Assembly (NCBI RefSeq): GCF_023721795.1
Contig: NZ_JAMQYE010000001.1
Coordinates: 3,135,671-3,199,670, forward strand
Direction: 5' to 3'
Length of the DNA stretch: 64,000 bases
Origin: Zeimonas sediminis
Lineage (GTDB): Bacteria > Pseudomonadota > Gammaproteobacteria > Burkholderiales > Burkholderiaceae_E
Of this stretch, positions 46,133 through 54,429 are shown in pieces. Position 1 is the stretch's first letter. Each line of letters begins with the position of its first letter. The notes beneath the pieces are model-generated. The model searched no databases. It worked only from the letters and a program-made list of their open reading frames with translations, and was not told the origin of the DNA. A program made the position numbers and the translations under genes.

Positions 46133-46902
46133 AGCGTCGAATCGCCGCCACGGCCGCTTCGGGGCCGGCCGCAGCTGGCGCATCGGCGCCGACCGCCGCA
46201 AGCGCATCCGCGCCGGCTGCCCCGCGCCGGCGCTCGCTGGTTCGCGCCCTGCCCGTGGCGGCCCTGTCTGCGCTGGCGGGGCCCGGCTTGTCCGGTTGCA
46301 TCGGCGGGTCGCGGCCGGCGCATGCCTGGTGGGAGCTGGAGGACGCCGGCGCCGGGGCGCCCGGCGCGGCCCGGCCCGATCCGGCGCGCCAGGCGCTGTC
46401 GCTGCTGGTCGAGGGCACGGCGGCCGGAGCGCTCTACGAGGGAACGGCCCTGCTCTACGGCCGCGCGGCCGGCATGCGGGCGCCCTACCAGTACGCGAGC
46501 TGGACCGAACGGCCCGCCGGGCGGATCGCGAGGCTCGCGCAGCGCAGGCTGGCCGCGCGCGGCGGCTTTCGCGACGTCTCGCTCGCCGAGGCGGGCACCG
46601 CGACCGACCTGCTGCTGTCGCTGACGCTCGAGTCGCTGTACCACGACCTGGACGACGGGAGCGGGACGCTGAGGCTGGAAATGGCCGCGCAGCTGGTCGA
46701 CTGGCGGGCGCGCCGTCCGTTGGCCTCGCGCCGCTTTGCGGTCGACGAAGCGGTGGCGAGCGCGGATGCGGCCGGCGCGGCGCAGGCGGCCGGGCGCGCG
46801 GTCGGACGCCTGCTCGACGCGCTGGCCCCGTGGGTCGAGGCCGGTGCCGCCGAGCTTCGCGCTGCCGGCCTCAGCCGCGCCGGCCGAACAGCGCCGCGCT
46901 GA
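46129..46902 (+). CDS. ABC transporter auxiliary lipoprotein (PqiC-like)
   Basis: A 257-residue predicted lipoprotein of the ABC-type transport auxiliary family, which pairs with MCE proteins. The signal peptide is unusual: about 40 Ala/Ser/Arg-rich residues come before the hydrophobic core, and the lipobox is LSGC near Cys57. The domain contains LLVEGTAAGALYEGTALLYG and AQAAGRAVGRLLDALAPWV. The gene overlaps the MCE stop (ATGA). Its last 32 bases overlap the convergent YvlD-type gene. It probably links the MCE protein to the outer membrane, as PqiC does. Confidence 0.85.
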   Translation: MKRRIAATAASGPAAAGASAPTAASASAPAAPRRRSLVRALPVAALSALAGPGLSGCIGGSRPAHAWWELEDAGAGAPGAARPDPARQALSLLVEGTAAGALYEGTALLYGRAAGMRAPYQYASWTERPAGRIARLAQRRLAARGGFRDVSLAEAGTATDLLLSLTLESLYHDLDDGSGTLRLEMAAQLVDWRARRPLASRRFAVDEAVASADAAGAAQAAGRAVGRLLDALAPWVEAGAAELRAAGLSRAGRTAPR

Positions 46903-47218
46903 CCGCCCAGCTGATCAGGCTGTACACGAAGGCGGCGAGCACCGCCCAGCCGAAGCCGGCGACCGCGAATCCCTCCAGGATGCGCGCGGCTAACCAGAAC
47001 AGGAAGCCGTTGATCACGAAGGTGAACAGGCCCAGCGTGAGCAGGTTCACCGGCAGCGTCAGCACGATCAGCACCGGCCTGATCACCGTGTTGAGCAGCC
47101 CGAGCACGAGCGCCACGACCAGCGCGGTGCCGAAGCCCGCGACCTGCACCGCGGGGATCAGCCAGGCCAGCAGCAGCAGGCTGGCCGCGTTGATCGCCCA
47201 GCCGACGAGGATTCCCAT
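46871..47218 (-). CDS. YvlD/holin-like four-helix membrane protein
   Basis: A 115-residue protein with four predicted membrane segments (about 8-25, 30-50, 57-78, 88-108) and the signature LVLGLLNTVIRPVLIVLTLP followed by NLLTLGLFTFVING, which I recognise as the PF04020 family often called phage holin family protein. No phage genes are near, so a lysis role is unlikely. Function unknown. It converges on and overlaps the auxiliary lipoprotein gene by 32 bases. Confidence 0.85.
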   Translation of the reverse strand: MGILVGWAINAASLLLLAWLIPAVQVAGFGTALVVALVLGLLNTVIRPVLIVLTLPVNLLTLGLFTFVINGFLFWLAARILEGFAVAGFGWAVLAAFVYSLISWAVSAALFGRRG

Positions 47219-47257
47219 CGCGCGCCTCCGTTGTCTGTTGCGGGCGCGGGGGCTCGC

Positions 47258-47683
47258 TCAGCGAACCAGCAGCACCGGCACCTTCGAGAGCTCGATCACC
47301 CGCTTGGCCACCGAGCCGATCACCAGGTCCTTCAGCGCGCTGCGGCCCTTGGAGCCGAGCACGATCATGTCGAATCCGCCGGTGGAGCCCGCGTCGGCGA
47401 TCTCGGTGGCCACGTGACCGGTGCGGATGATGTTGTCGTGCCTGACCTCGGCCTCGTCGAGCACCTTGCGCGCTTCGGTCAGGTCGGCGTCGCTGAGCTC
47501 GCGCAGGTATTCGTCGACCGCTTCCTTGCCGACGAAGCGGCGCGCATGCCGCAGCGCCACGTCGTCGTGCACGCTGATCAGCGTGATCGAGCCCGGCTCG
47601 GAGAGCCGGCCGAGCAGGTCGATCGCGTACCGGACCGCGCGCAGCGCGTTATCCGAGCCGTCGGTGGCAACCAGCAGTTTCAT
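47258..47683 (-). CDS. Universal stress protein, UspA family
   Basis: A single-domain Usp of 141 residues. It begins MKLLVATDGSDNALRAVRYA, and the ATP-binding motif near the C-terminus reads VLGSKGRSALKDLVIGSVAKRV, matching the G-2X-G-9X-G(S/T) pattern, so nucleotide binding is likely. It lies between the YvlD-type gene and ubiX on the same strand, 14 bases after the ubiX stop. Usp proteins protect under stress and starvation; the specific role is not evident. Confidence 0.93.
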   Translation of the reverse strand: MKLLVATDGSDNALRAVRYAIDLLGRLSEPGSITLISVHDDVALRHARRFVGKEAVDEYLRELSDADLTEARKVLDEAEVRHDNIIRTGHVATEIADAGSTGGFDMIVLGSKGRSALKDLVIGSVAKRVIELSKVPVLLVR

Positions 47684-47697
47684 GTCTTCGGGACTCC

Positions 47698-48285
47698 TCA
47701 GGTTTCACGGTTCTGGCCGCGCATGCCCGGCCATTCGGGCATGCCGTCGACCCGCAGGCCGAACAGGGCCAGCGCGCGGGCGCAGCTGTGCTCGACCAGT
47801 TCGGCGATCGTTGCAGGCCGGTGGTAGAAGGCGGGGACGGGCGGGAACACGATCGCGCCCATCTCGGTGACCGCGGTCATGTTGCGCAGGTGCGCGAGGT
47901 TCAGCGGGGTTTCGCGGACCATCAGCACGAGGCGGCGGCGCTCCTTCAGGCAGACGTCGGCGGCGCGGGTCACCAGGCTGTCCGCCATGCCCAGCGCAAC
48001 GCCGGCGAGCGTCTTCATCGAGCAGGGCGCCACGATCATGCCGAGGGTCTCGAAGGAGCCCGAGGCGATCGTCGCGCCGATCTCGCGCGCGCCGTGGGCG
48101 ACGTCGGCCAGCGACTCGATCTCGCGGCGCGGCCGCTGCAGCTCCTGCTCGATCGTGAGCCAGCCGGCCGGCGACACGACCAGGTGGGTCTCGACGTCGC
48201 AGCCTCGCAGCAACTCGAGCAGGCGAACGCCGTAGACGGCGCCGCTCGCTCCGGTGATCGCGACGATCAGGCGCCGAGGGTTCAT
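47698..48285 (-). CDS. ubiX: Flavin prenyltransferase UbiX
   Basis: UbiX makes prenylated FMN, the cofactor of the decarboxylase UbiD used in ubiquinone synthesis. The product (195 residues) has the flavoprotein fold with [19 protein letters not shown] and the active-site region [14 protein letters not shown], plus [21 protein letters not shown] chose ATG 48285; ATG 48294 (MRPMNP) is possible. It lies downstream of grxD on the same strand with a hairpin between them. ubiD is not in the window. Confidence 0.96.
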   Translation of the reverse strand: MNPRRLIVAITGASGAVYGVRLLELLRGCDVETHLVVSPAGWLTIEQELQRPRREIESLADVAHGAREIGATIASGSFETLGMIVAPCSMKTLAGVALGMADSLVTRAADVCLKERRRLVLMVRETPLNLAHLRNMTAVTEMGAIVFPPVPAFYHRPATIAELVEHSCARALALFGLRVDGMPEWPGMRGQNRET

Positions 48286-48337
48286 GGGCCGCATTCTAGC
48301 CGACGGCCGCAGCGCATCAGGCGCGCGCACCAACGAC

Positions 48338-48364
48338 AACGCCGCCCCTTGCGGGGGCGGCGTT
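48338..48364 (-). terminator. Hairpin after grxD
   Basis: Eleven-base perfect arms AACGCCGCCCC and GGGGCGGCGTT with a five-base loop lie between grxD and ubiX. The sequence past it on the minus strand (TGTCGTTGG) has few T, so termination would be weak or Rho-assisted. Confidence 0.5.
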
Positions 48365-48434
48365 CGAAGAGGCGCGCCGGAGGCCGGGCGCCTGCGGGCG
48401 TGCTTGCCGAAGCGCGCGCCGCGCGCCGCGGCAG

Positions 48435-48755
48435 TCAGGCGACCGCTTGCTGGGGAATCAGCTTCTGGAGCTCGCCCGACTGGTACATCTCGTACATGAT
48501 GTCGGCGCCGCCGACGAACTCGCCGTTGATGTAGAGCTGGGGGATGGTCGGCCAGCTCGAGTAGTCCTTGATGCCCTGGCGGACCTCGTCGTCGTCGAGC
48601 ACGTTGACGGTGACCAGGTTCTTCACGCCGCAGGCCTTCAGGATCTGCACCGCGCGGCCCGAGAAGCCGCATTGCGGGAACTGGGCCGTGCCCTTCATGA
48701 ACAGGACCACCGGGTTCTCGGTGACGGTCTTGGCAATGAACTCTTTCGCTTCCAT
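48435..48755 (-). CDS. grxD: Monothiol glutaredoxin
   Basis: A 106-residue CGFS-type glutaredoxin: the active site lies in [12 protein letters not shown], and [16 protein letters not shown] holds the glutathione-binding TIPQ-type loop. These proteins carry [2Fe-2S] clusters and pass them on, often in complex with BolA proteins; a BolA gene is at 21900-22139. The position after prmC in the hemA-prfA-prmC series is common in Burkholderiales. It has its own -10 (TAAAAT) upstream. Confidence 0.96.
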   Translation of the reverse strand: MEAKEFIAKTVTENPVVLFMKGTAQFPQCGFSGRAVQILKACGVKNLVTVNVLDDDEVRQGIKDYSSWPTIPQLYINGEFVGGADIMYEMYQSGELQKLIPQQAVA

Positions 48756-48784
48756 GGTGCCCTACGAGGCAAGGTGAGCTCTGC

Positions 48785-48814
48785 ATTTTAAGCGACGCCG
48801 CGATCCAGTGTCGG
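48785..48814 (-). promoter_or_regulatory. Promoter of grxD
   Basis: On the minus strand CCGACA (48814-48809) and TAAAAT (48790-48785) are 18 bases apart. The predicted leader is about 23 bases. This lets grxD be expressed apart from prmC. Confidence 0.5.
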
Positions 48815-48830
48815 GCGCATGGGATTTCCG

Positions 48831-48864
48831 GGCGGCCGGCTCGCGGCAACGCTAGCCGGCCGCC
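48831..48864 (-). terminator. Hairpin after the hemA-prfA-prmC operon
   Basis: Eleven-base perfect arms GGCGGCCGGCT and AGCCGGCCGCC with a 12-base loop begin four bases after the prmC stop. No T-run follows. Position supports a terminator, composition only partly. Confidence 0.5.
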
Positions 48865-48867
48865 GCG

Positions 48868-49779
48868 CTAGCCGCCAGGCCTGCGGCCCGCGGTGACCCG
48901 TTCCCGGCCTTCGGCGTCGCGGTGCGTGGCCACTTCGCGCAATCCGGCAGCCTCGAACAGCGCGCGGACCGCGGCGCCCTGGTCGAAGCCGTGCTCTACG
49001 AGCAGCCATCCACCGGGCAGGAGCCGCGCTGACGCGCCGGCGGCGATTTCGCGCAGTGCGTCGAGGCCGTCGGGCCCGCTGGCGAGCGCCTGCGCGGGCT
49101 CGTGCGGCAGGTCGCCGCGGGCGAGGTGCGGGTCGCCCGCGGCAATGTAGGGCGGGTTCGACACGATCAGCTCGAAGCGGGGCTCGTCCGCCGGCAGGGC
49201 CGCCCACCAGTTGCCGGCCATCCAGCGGATCGCGCCGCCCGCGCGGCCCGCGGGCAGGACGGCGGCTTCGTTGGCGGCCGCGATCGCGAGCGCCGCTTCG
49301 GAGAGATCGCTGGCGCTCACCCGGAGGTCCGGTCGCGCCGCCGCGACCGCGACCGCGATCGCGCCGCTGCCGGTGCCCAGGTCGAGCAAGCGCGCCCCGG
49401 GCGGCGCCAGCCGGATCGCCAGTTCCACCAGCAGTTCGGTGTCGGCACGCGGGATCAGCACCGCCGGCGAGACCCGCAGCCGCAGGCCGTGGAACTCGCG
49501 AAAGCCGGTCAGGTAGGCGAGCGGCTCGCCGGCGCGGCGGCGCTGCGCGAGTGTCGCGAAGCGAGCCGCAGCGTCCGGCGGTGCGGCTTCTTCACCGTGC
49601 GCGATCAGCCAGCTGCGGCCGCGCCCGCAGGCATGCTCGAGCAGCGCGCGGGCCTCGAGCCTGGGCAGGCCGCTGGCCGCCAGCAGGGCGTCGAAGCTCG
49701 CGGCGCGCGACGAAGGATCCGGGCCGCCCTCGGCGCCGGGGTGACGGTCGCCGCCGGGGCAGCTCCCGGATCCGCTCAA
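48868..49779 (-). CDS. prmC: Release factor glutamine methyltransferase PrmC
   Basis: PrmC methylates the glutamine of the GGQ motif in RF1 and RF2. The product (303 residues) has an N-terminal helical bundle with [15 protein letters not shown], a SAM-binding motif [14 protein letters not shown] and the catalytic VSNPPYI. The start is TTG overlapping the prfA stop (TTGA), with GAGG eight bases upstream; about 25 Gly/Pro-rich residues precede the conserved part. Its substrate RF1 is encoded directly upstream. Confidence 0.94.
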   Translation of the reverse strand: MSGSGSCPGGDRHPGAEGGPDPSSRAASFDALLAASGLPRLEARALLEHACGRGRSWLIAHGEEAAPPDAAARFATLAQRRRAGEPLAYLTGFREFHGLRLRVSPAVLIPRADTELLVELAIRLAPPGARLLDLGTGSGAIAVAVAAARPDLRVSASDLSEAALAIAAANEAAVLPAGRAGGAIRWMAGNWWAALPADEPRFELIVSNPPYIAAGDPHLARGDLPHEPAQALASGPDGLDALREIAAGASARLLPGGWLLVEHGFDQGAAVRALFEAAGLREVATHRDAEGRERVTAGRRPGG

Positions 49780-50861
49780 GACTCGGCCTCGGCGAGCTCG
49801 GCGAGCAGCCGCGCCTGGTTCTCGGCGACCAGCGCGCCGACCAGCTCGTCGAGGTCGCCGTCGAGGACCTGCTGGAGCTTGTACAGGGTCAGGTTGATCC
49901 GGTGGTCGGTGACCCGGCCCTGCGGGAAATTGTAGGTGCGGATCCGCTCGGAGCGGTCGCCCGAGCCGATCAGGGAGCGGCGAGTCGCCGCCTCCTTCGC
50001 GTGCTGCTCGCGCTGGCGCTGGTCCTTGAGCCGCGCCGCCAGCACCCGCATCGCGCGATCCTTGTTGCGGTGCTGCGAGCGGTCGTCCTGGCACTCGACG
50101 ACGATGCCGGTCGGCAGGTGGGTGATCCGGACCGCGGACTCGGTCCGGTTCACGTGCTGGCCGCCCGCGCCCGAGGCGCGGAACACGTCGATGCGAAGCT
50201 CGTCCGGGTCGATGTCGACGTCGCCGACCTCGTCGGGTTCGGCCATCACGGCCACGGTGCAGGCAGAGGTGTGGATGCGCCCCTGCGCCTCGGTCTCTGG
50301 CACCCGCTGCACGCGGTGCCCGCCCGATTCGAACTTCAATCGCGAGTAGACCGCCTCGCCGGCGATCCGCACGATCGCCTCCTTGAATCCGCCGAGCTCG
50401 GACGGGCTCTCGGACAGGATCTCGGTCTGCCAGCGCTGGCGCTCGGCGTAGCGCAGGTACATGCGCAGCAGGTCGCCCGCGAACAGCGCGCTCTCGTCGC
50501 CGCCGGTGCCGGCCCGGATCTCGAGGATCACGCTGCGCTCGTCGTCGGGGTCCTTCGGCAGCAGCAGGCGCTGCAGCGCTGCCTCCTCGTCGGCGAGCCT
50601 TGCCTGCGCGGCGGCGATCTCCTCGTCGGCGAAGGCGCGCATCGCCGGGTCGGCCCGCATCTGCTCCGCGGTGTCGAGGTCGCGACCGGCCTGCTTCCAG
50701 GCCACGAAGTGGGCGACAAGGTCGGACAGTTCGACGTGCTCGCGGTTCAGCCGCCGGAACGTGGCCATGTCCCGCGCCGCCTCCTCGCTGGCGAGGAGGC
50801 GCTCGAGTTCGGCCAGGCGGTGCTCGAGCTGCTCGAGCCTGGCCAGCATCGACGCCCGCAT
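49776..50861 (-). CDS. prfA: Peptide chain release factor 1
   Basis: RF1 releases peptides at UAA and UAG codons. The product (361 residues) shows the GGQ motif in [14 protein letters not shown], the codon-recognition region around [15 protein letters not shown], and [19 protein letters not shown]. The ATG at 50861 overlaps the hemA stop (TGATG); 50849 is a close alternative. Length matches RF1. It lies between hemA and prmC as in most proteobacteria. Confidence 0.97.
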   Translation of the reverse strand: MRASMLARLEQLEHRLAELERLLASEEAARDMATFRRLNREHVELSDLVAHFVAWKQAGRDLDTAEQMRADPAMRAFADEEIAAAQARLADEEAALQRLLLPKDPDDERSVILEIRAGTGGDESALFAGDLLRMYLRYAERQRWQTEILSESPSELGGFKEAIVRIAGEAVYSRLKFESGGHRVQRVPETEAQGRIHTSACTVAVMAEPDEVGDVDIDPDELRIDVFRASGAGGQHVNRTESAVRITHLPTGIVVECQDDRSQHRNKDRAMRVLAARLKDQRQREQHAKEAATRRSLIGSGDRSERIRTYNFPQGRVTDHRINLTLYKLQQVLDGDLDELVGALVAENQARLLAELAEAES

Positions 50862-52201
50862 CAGTGCGCTTGCGCGAGCGGCGGGTCGTCGTCGGGGCGA
50901 GCCGGCGAGTCGTCGGTGCGATGCCCGAGCTCGGCGCCGGCCGCACGGTCGGGCAGCAGGTGCTCGAGCAGCGGCAGCAGCTTCTCGCGCTGTTCGGCGG
51001 GACCGTGCAGCAGCGTGGTCGGGCCGTGCAGGAACTTGCCGGTCAGGCCGTGCGCGAGCGCCTCGAGCACCTGCGCCGGGTCGTCGCCGGCCGCCAGCGC
51101 CCGGCGCGCGCGATCGAGCTCGATCCTGCGCAAAGCGTCGGCCCGGTCGTGCAGCGAGCGGATGGCCGGCACGGCCTCGCGGGCGGACAGCCACTGCATG
51201 AAGGCGCTGACCCGGGTCTCGATGATCGCCTCGGCCTGGGCGACCGCGGCGCGGCGGTTCTCCTGGCCGGCAGCCACCTGGCGCCCGAGGTCGTCGACCG
51301 TGTACAGGAACACGTCGTCGAGCCGGGAGACCTCGGGCTCGATGTCGCGCGGCACCGCCAGGTCGACCATGAAGATCGGCCGGCGACGGCGCGCCCGCGT
51401 GGCGCGCTCGACCATGCCCAGCCCGATGATCGGCAGCGAGCTGGCCGTACAGGACACGACGATGTCGAACTCGTCGAGACGGTCGCTCAGCTCGGCCAGG
51501 CGCATCGTGGCCGCGCCGAATCGCTGGGCGAGCTTCTGCGCGCGCTCGGCCGTGCGGTTCGCGACGACCATCTGCTTCGGGTGCTGCGCGGCGAAGTGCG
51601 TGGCGCACAGCTCGATCATCTCGCCGGCGCCGACGAACAGCACGCGGGTCTCGCGCAGGTCCTCGAAGATGCGCCGGGCGAGCCGCACCGACGCGGCCGC
51701 CATCGACACGGACTGCGAGCCGATCGCCGTGGTGCTGCGGATCTCCTTGGCCACCGCGAACGAGCGCTGGAACAGCTGGTGCAGATGGGTGCCGAGCGCG
51801 CCGGCCTGTTGCGCGGCGCGCGCCGCGTCCTTCATCTGCCCGAGGATCTGCGGCTCGCCGAGCACCATGGAATCGAGGCCGGCCGCCACGCGGAACGCGT
51901 GCCGGACCGCCTGGCCGTCGGGCAGCGAATACAGGTGGTTCTGCAGCGGCTGCGGATCGACGCGCCGCTCGCCGCCCAGCCAGTGGGTGATCGCGTCGCG
52001 AGCGTCGCCGGGGGCCGGCGTGGCGCAGTAGATCTCGGTGCGGTTGCAGGTGGACAGGATCGCCGACTCGGCCACCACCGGCGACAGGCGCGCGCGCAGG
52101 TCGGCGATCGCCGCGCGCAGCGCGTCGCCCGGGAACGACACCTTCTCGCGCAGCGCGAGCGGCGCGGTCTGGTGGTTCAGTCCGAGGGTCAGCAGGTACA
52201 T
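50861..52201 (-). CDS. hemA: Glutamyl-tRNA reductase
   Basis: HemA reduces glutamyl-tRNA to glutamate-1-semialdehyde, the first step of C5 tetrapyrrole synthesis. The product (446 residues) begins [20 protein letters not shown], with the catalytic cysteine in [10 protein letters not shown], the catalytic-domain stretch [12 protein letters not shown], and the NADPH fold FVGAGEMIE. The C-terminal dimerisation domain ends in an Asp/Pro/Arg-rich tail. No Shine-Dalgarno precedes the ATG; a -10-like TAGAAT ends ten bases upstream. Confidence 0.97.
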   Translation of the reverse strand: MYLLTLGLNHQTAPLALREKVSFPGDALRAAIADLRARLSPVVAESAILSTCNRTEIYCATPAPGDARDAITHWLGGERRVDPQPLQNHLYSLPDGQAVRHAFRVAAGLDSMVLGEPQILGQMKDAARAAQQAGALGTHLHQLFQRSFAVAKEIRSTTAIGSQSVSMAAASVRLARRIFEDLRETRVLFVGAGEMIELCATHFAAQHPKQMVVANRTAERAQKLAQRFGAATMRLAELSDRLDEFDIVVSCTASSLPIIGLGMVERATRARRRRPIFMVDLAVPRDIEPEVSRLDDVFLYTVDDLGRQVAAGQENRRAAVAQAEAIIETRVSAFMQWLSAREAVPAIRSLHDRADALRRIELDRARRALAAGDDPAQVLEALAHGLTGKFLHGPTTLLHGPAEQREKLLPLLEHLLPDRAAGAELGHRTDDSPARPDDDPPLAQAH

Positions 52202-52211
52202 AACGCGTTGA

Positions 52212-52217
52212 ATTCTA
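52212..52217 (-). promoter_or_regulatory. -10-like box immediately upstream of hemA
   Basis: Minus-strand TAGAAT ends ten bases before the hemA ATG, predicting a leader of only a few bases. No good -35 is visible at normal spacing. Confidence 0.45.
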
Positions 52218-52255
52218 TGAGATTTGCGGGACGCTCGCTTGATCGCCGTCAGCCT

Positions 52256-52291
52256 TTCGACAGGCGTCAGCTTCGCGCAACGCCTGTCGAA
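52256..52291 (-). terminator. Inverted repeat spanning the ilvA stop codon
   Basis: Twelve-base perfect arms TTCGACAGGCGT (52256-52267) and ACGCCTGTCGAA (52280-52291) with a 12-base loop straddle the ilvA stop. It can form a strong hairpin at the 3' end of the ilvA message, but no T-run follows, so Rho-independent termination is doubtful. Confidence 0.45.
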
Positions 52292-53823
52292 GCCGGATCG
52301 GACACCGCGTGGGCGCCGAGAAAGAGCCGGTAGGCAGGGTGCTGCGTCTCCTCGCGGTGCGGGTAGCCGAGCGTGGCCAGGAACTCGCGGAACATGCGCT
52401 TCTCGCCGCTCGGCACCTGGATGCCGACAAGGATCTGGCTGTAGTCGGCGCCGTGATTGCGGTAGTGGAACAGCGAAATGTTCCAGTTCGGGCTCATGCT
52501 CGACAGGAAGCGCATCAGCGCGCCGGGACGCTCCGGGAACTCGAAGCTGTAGAGAAGCTCGTTCTTCGCGAGCGCCGAATGCCCGCCGACCATGTGCCGC
52601 AGGTGCAGCTTGGCGAGCTCGTCGTCGGTCAGGTCGAGCGTCGGGAAGCCGGCCGCCACGAAGGCCTCGGCGATGCGGGTGGCCTCGCCGGGCTGAGAGA
52701 TCTGGATGCCGACGAAGACGTGCGCCCGCGCCGAATCCGCGATCCGGTAGTTGAACTCGGTGACGCTGCGCGGGCCGACCAGCTCGCAGAAGCGCCGGAA
52801 GCTGCCGCGCTCCTCGGGGATCGTGACCGCGAACACCGCCTCGCGCTGCTCGCCGATCTCTGCGCGCTCGGACACGAAGCGCAGGCGGTCGAAGTTCATG
52901 TTCGCGCCGCAGGCGATCGCCACCAGCGTGCGATCGCGCACGCCCTCGCGCGCGGCCCAGGCCTTCAGGCCGGCGATCGCCAGCGCGCCGGCCGGCTCGA
53001 GGATCGAGCGGGTGTCCTGGAAGACGTCCTTGATCGCCGCGCAGATCGCGTCGGTGTCGACCAGCACGATCTCGTCGACCAGCTGGCGGCACAAGCGGAA
53101 GGTTTCCTCGCCCACCTTCTTGACCGCGGTGCCGTCGGAAAAGAGGCCGACGTCGTGCAGCTCGACCCGCCGGCCCGCCTTCAGCGAGCGCGCCATCGCG
53201 TCGGAGTCGGTCGTCTGCACCCCGATCACCCGGATCTCGGGGCGGATCTGCTTGACGTAGGCGGCGACCCCCGAGATCAGGCCGCCGCCGCCGATCGCGA
53301 CGAAGATCGCGTCGATCGGGCCGGTGTTCTGGCGCAGGATCTCCATCGCGATCGTGCCCTGGCCGGCGATCACGTCGGGATCGTCGAAGGGGTGGACGAA
53401 GGTGAGGCCGTGCTCGGCCTGCAGCGCCTGCGCGTGCGCGGCGGCGTCGCTGTACGAGTCGCCGTGCAGCACGACCTCGCCGCCGAGCGCCCGGACCGCG
53501 TCGATCTTGACCTGCGGCGTGGTGACCGGCATCACGATGACCGCGCGGCAGCCGAGCTTGCGCGCCGACAGCGCGACGCCCTGGGCGTGGTTGCCGGCCG
53601 AGGCCGCGATCACGCCGCGGCCGAGCTGCTCGGCAGGCAGGTTGGCCATCCGGTTGTAGGCGCCGCGCAGCTTGAACGAGAACACCGGTTGCATGTCCTC
53701 GCGCTTGAGCAGCACCCGGTTGCCCAGCCGCTCGCTCAGGTTGTCGGCGAGTTCGAGCGGGGTCTCCTCGGCCACCTCGTAGACGCGGGCGGTGAGGATC
53801 CGTTTCAGGTAGTCGATGGGCAT
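52267..53823 (-). CDS. ilvA: Threonine ammonia-lyase (biosynthetic)
   Basis: IlvA converts threonine to 2-oxobutanoate for isoleucine synthesis. The product (518 residues) has the PLP lysine in [13 protein letters not shown], the phosphate loop GGGGLISG, and two C-terminal ACT-like regulatory domains (about 335-500) containing [15 protein letters not shown] and [15 protein letters not shown]. That marks the isoleucine-inhibited biosynthetic form. The 83-base gap to the divergent YqaA gene holds -10-like boxes for both directions. Confidence 0.96.
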   Translation of the reverse strand: MPIDYLKRILTARVYEVAEETPLELADNLSERLGNRVLLKREDMQPVFSFKLRGAYNRMANLPAEQLGRGVIAASAGNHAQGVALSARKLGCRAVIVMPVTTPQVKIDAVRALGGEVVLHGDSYSDAAAHAQALQAEHGLTFVHPFDDPDVIAGQGTIAMEILRQNTGPIDAIFVAIGGGGLISGVAAYVKQIRPEIRVIGVQTTDSDAMARSLKAGRRVELHDVGLFSDGTAVKKVGEETFRLCRQLVDEIVLVDTDAICAAIKDVFQDTRSILEPAGALAIAGLKAWAAREGVRDRTLVAIACGANMNFDRLRFVSERAEIGEQREAVFAVTIPEERGSFRRFCELVGPRSVTEFNYRIADSARAHVFVGIQISQPGEATRIAEAFVAAGFPTLDLTDDELAKLHLRHMVGGHSALAKNELLYSFEFPERPGALMRFLSSMSPNWNISLFHYRNHGADYSQILVGIQVPSGEKRMFREFLATLGYPHREETQHPAYRLFLGAHAVSDPASTGVARS

Positions 53824-53851
53824 GGACGGGTTTTTCGACGGCGAACCCGCC

Positions 53852-53857
53852 ATTTTA
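53852..53857 (-). promoter_or_regulatory. -10-like box of ilvA
   Basis: Minus-strand TAAAAT lies 28 bases before the ilvA ATG. The short leader that follows can form a six-base-pair stem (CGGGTT/AACCCG) just ahead of the start codon. -35 is weak. Confidence 0.4.
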
Positions 53858-53891
53858 CCGGGCCGCCGCACCGTCGCGCCGGCGGCTCGGA

Positions 53892-53897
53892 TAGACT
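53892..53897 (+). promoter_or_regulatory. -10-like box of the YqaA-type gene
   Basis: TAGACT ends nine bases before the ATG at 53907, with no Shine-Dalgarno between. A leaderless message is possible. -35 is weak. Confidence 0.35.
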
Positions 53898-53906
53898 TGC
53901 GCGCCC

Positions 53907-54395
53907 ATGGACGCCCTCGCCGACGCGCTGATCCGCTGGTTCTCGCTGCCCGAGGCCGGCCTGTCGACGATCTTCGTGGTCGCCTTCGTGTCGGCCACGC
54001 TGCTGCCGATGGGTTCCGAGCCGGTGGTCTTCGGCTTCGTCAAGCTCAATCCGGACCAGTTCTGGGTCGCGGTGGCGGTGGCGACGGCCGGCAACACGCT
54101 GGGCGGCGTGCTCGACTACTGGCTCGGCTACGGCGCGCACGAAGCCGTGGCGAAGGGCAAGCGCACCCGCTACCTCGGCTGGTTCGAGCGTCTCGGCCCG
54201 AAAGCCCTGTTCTTCTCGTGGCTTCCCGCCGTCGGCGACCCGCTGTGCGCGGTGGCGGGCTGGCTGAAGCTGCCTTTCTGGCGAAGCGTGTTCTGGATGG
54301 CGCTGGGGAAGGCACTGCGCTACGCGATCATGACCGCGATCCTGATGGGGGTGCCCGACGCCTGGTGGCGGGCGCTCGGCGGGCTGGTTCGCTGA
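53907..54395 (+). CDS. YqaA-family (DedA-like) membrane protein
   Basis: A 162-residue protein with about four membrane segments. [20 protein letters not shown] and [18 protein letters not shown] are typical of YqaA, a short branch of the DedA/SNARE-associated superfamily, as is [18 protein letters not shown] near the C-terminus. DedA relatives are lipid flippases or support the proton gradient; this protein's role is unknown. It is divergent from ilvA and followed by the large flavoprotein gene after 34 bases. Confidence 0.85.
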   Translation: MDALADALIRWFSLPEAGLSTIFVVAFVSATLLPMGSEPVVFGFVKLNPDQFWVAVAVATAGNTLGGVLDYWLGYGAHEAVAKGKRTRYLGWFERLGPKALFFSWLPAVGDPLCAVAGWLKLPFWRSVFWMALGKALRYAIMTAILMGVPDAWWRALGGLVR

Positions 54396-54421
54396 CCGGG
54401 AGCGGCCGGGACCGATAAAAT
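54392..54421 (+). promoter_or_regulatory. Promoter of the large flavin/iron-sulfur gene, probably leaderless
   Basis: CTGACC (54392-54397) and TAAAAT (54416-54421) are 18 bases apart. The -10 ends eight bases before the ATG and no ribosome-binding site lies between. Confidence 0.5.
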
Positions 54422-54429
54422 CCGGTGCA

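Noticed and set aside
46871-47218. Prophage remnant suggested by a holin-like protein
   Set aside because: The PF04020 type is widespread in bacterial genomes outside phages, and no endolysin, portal or tail gene is nearby.
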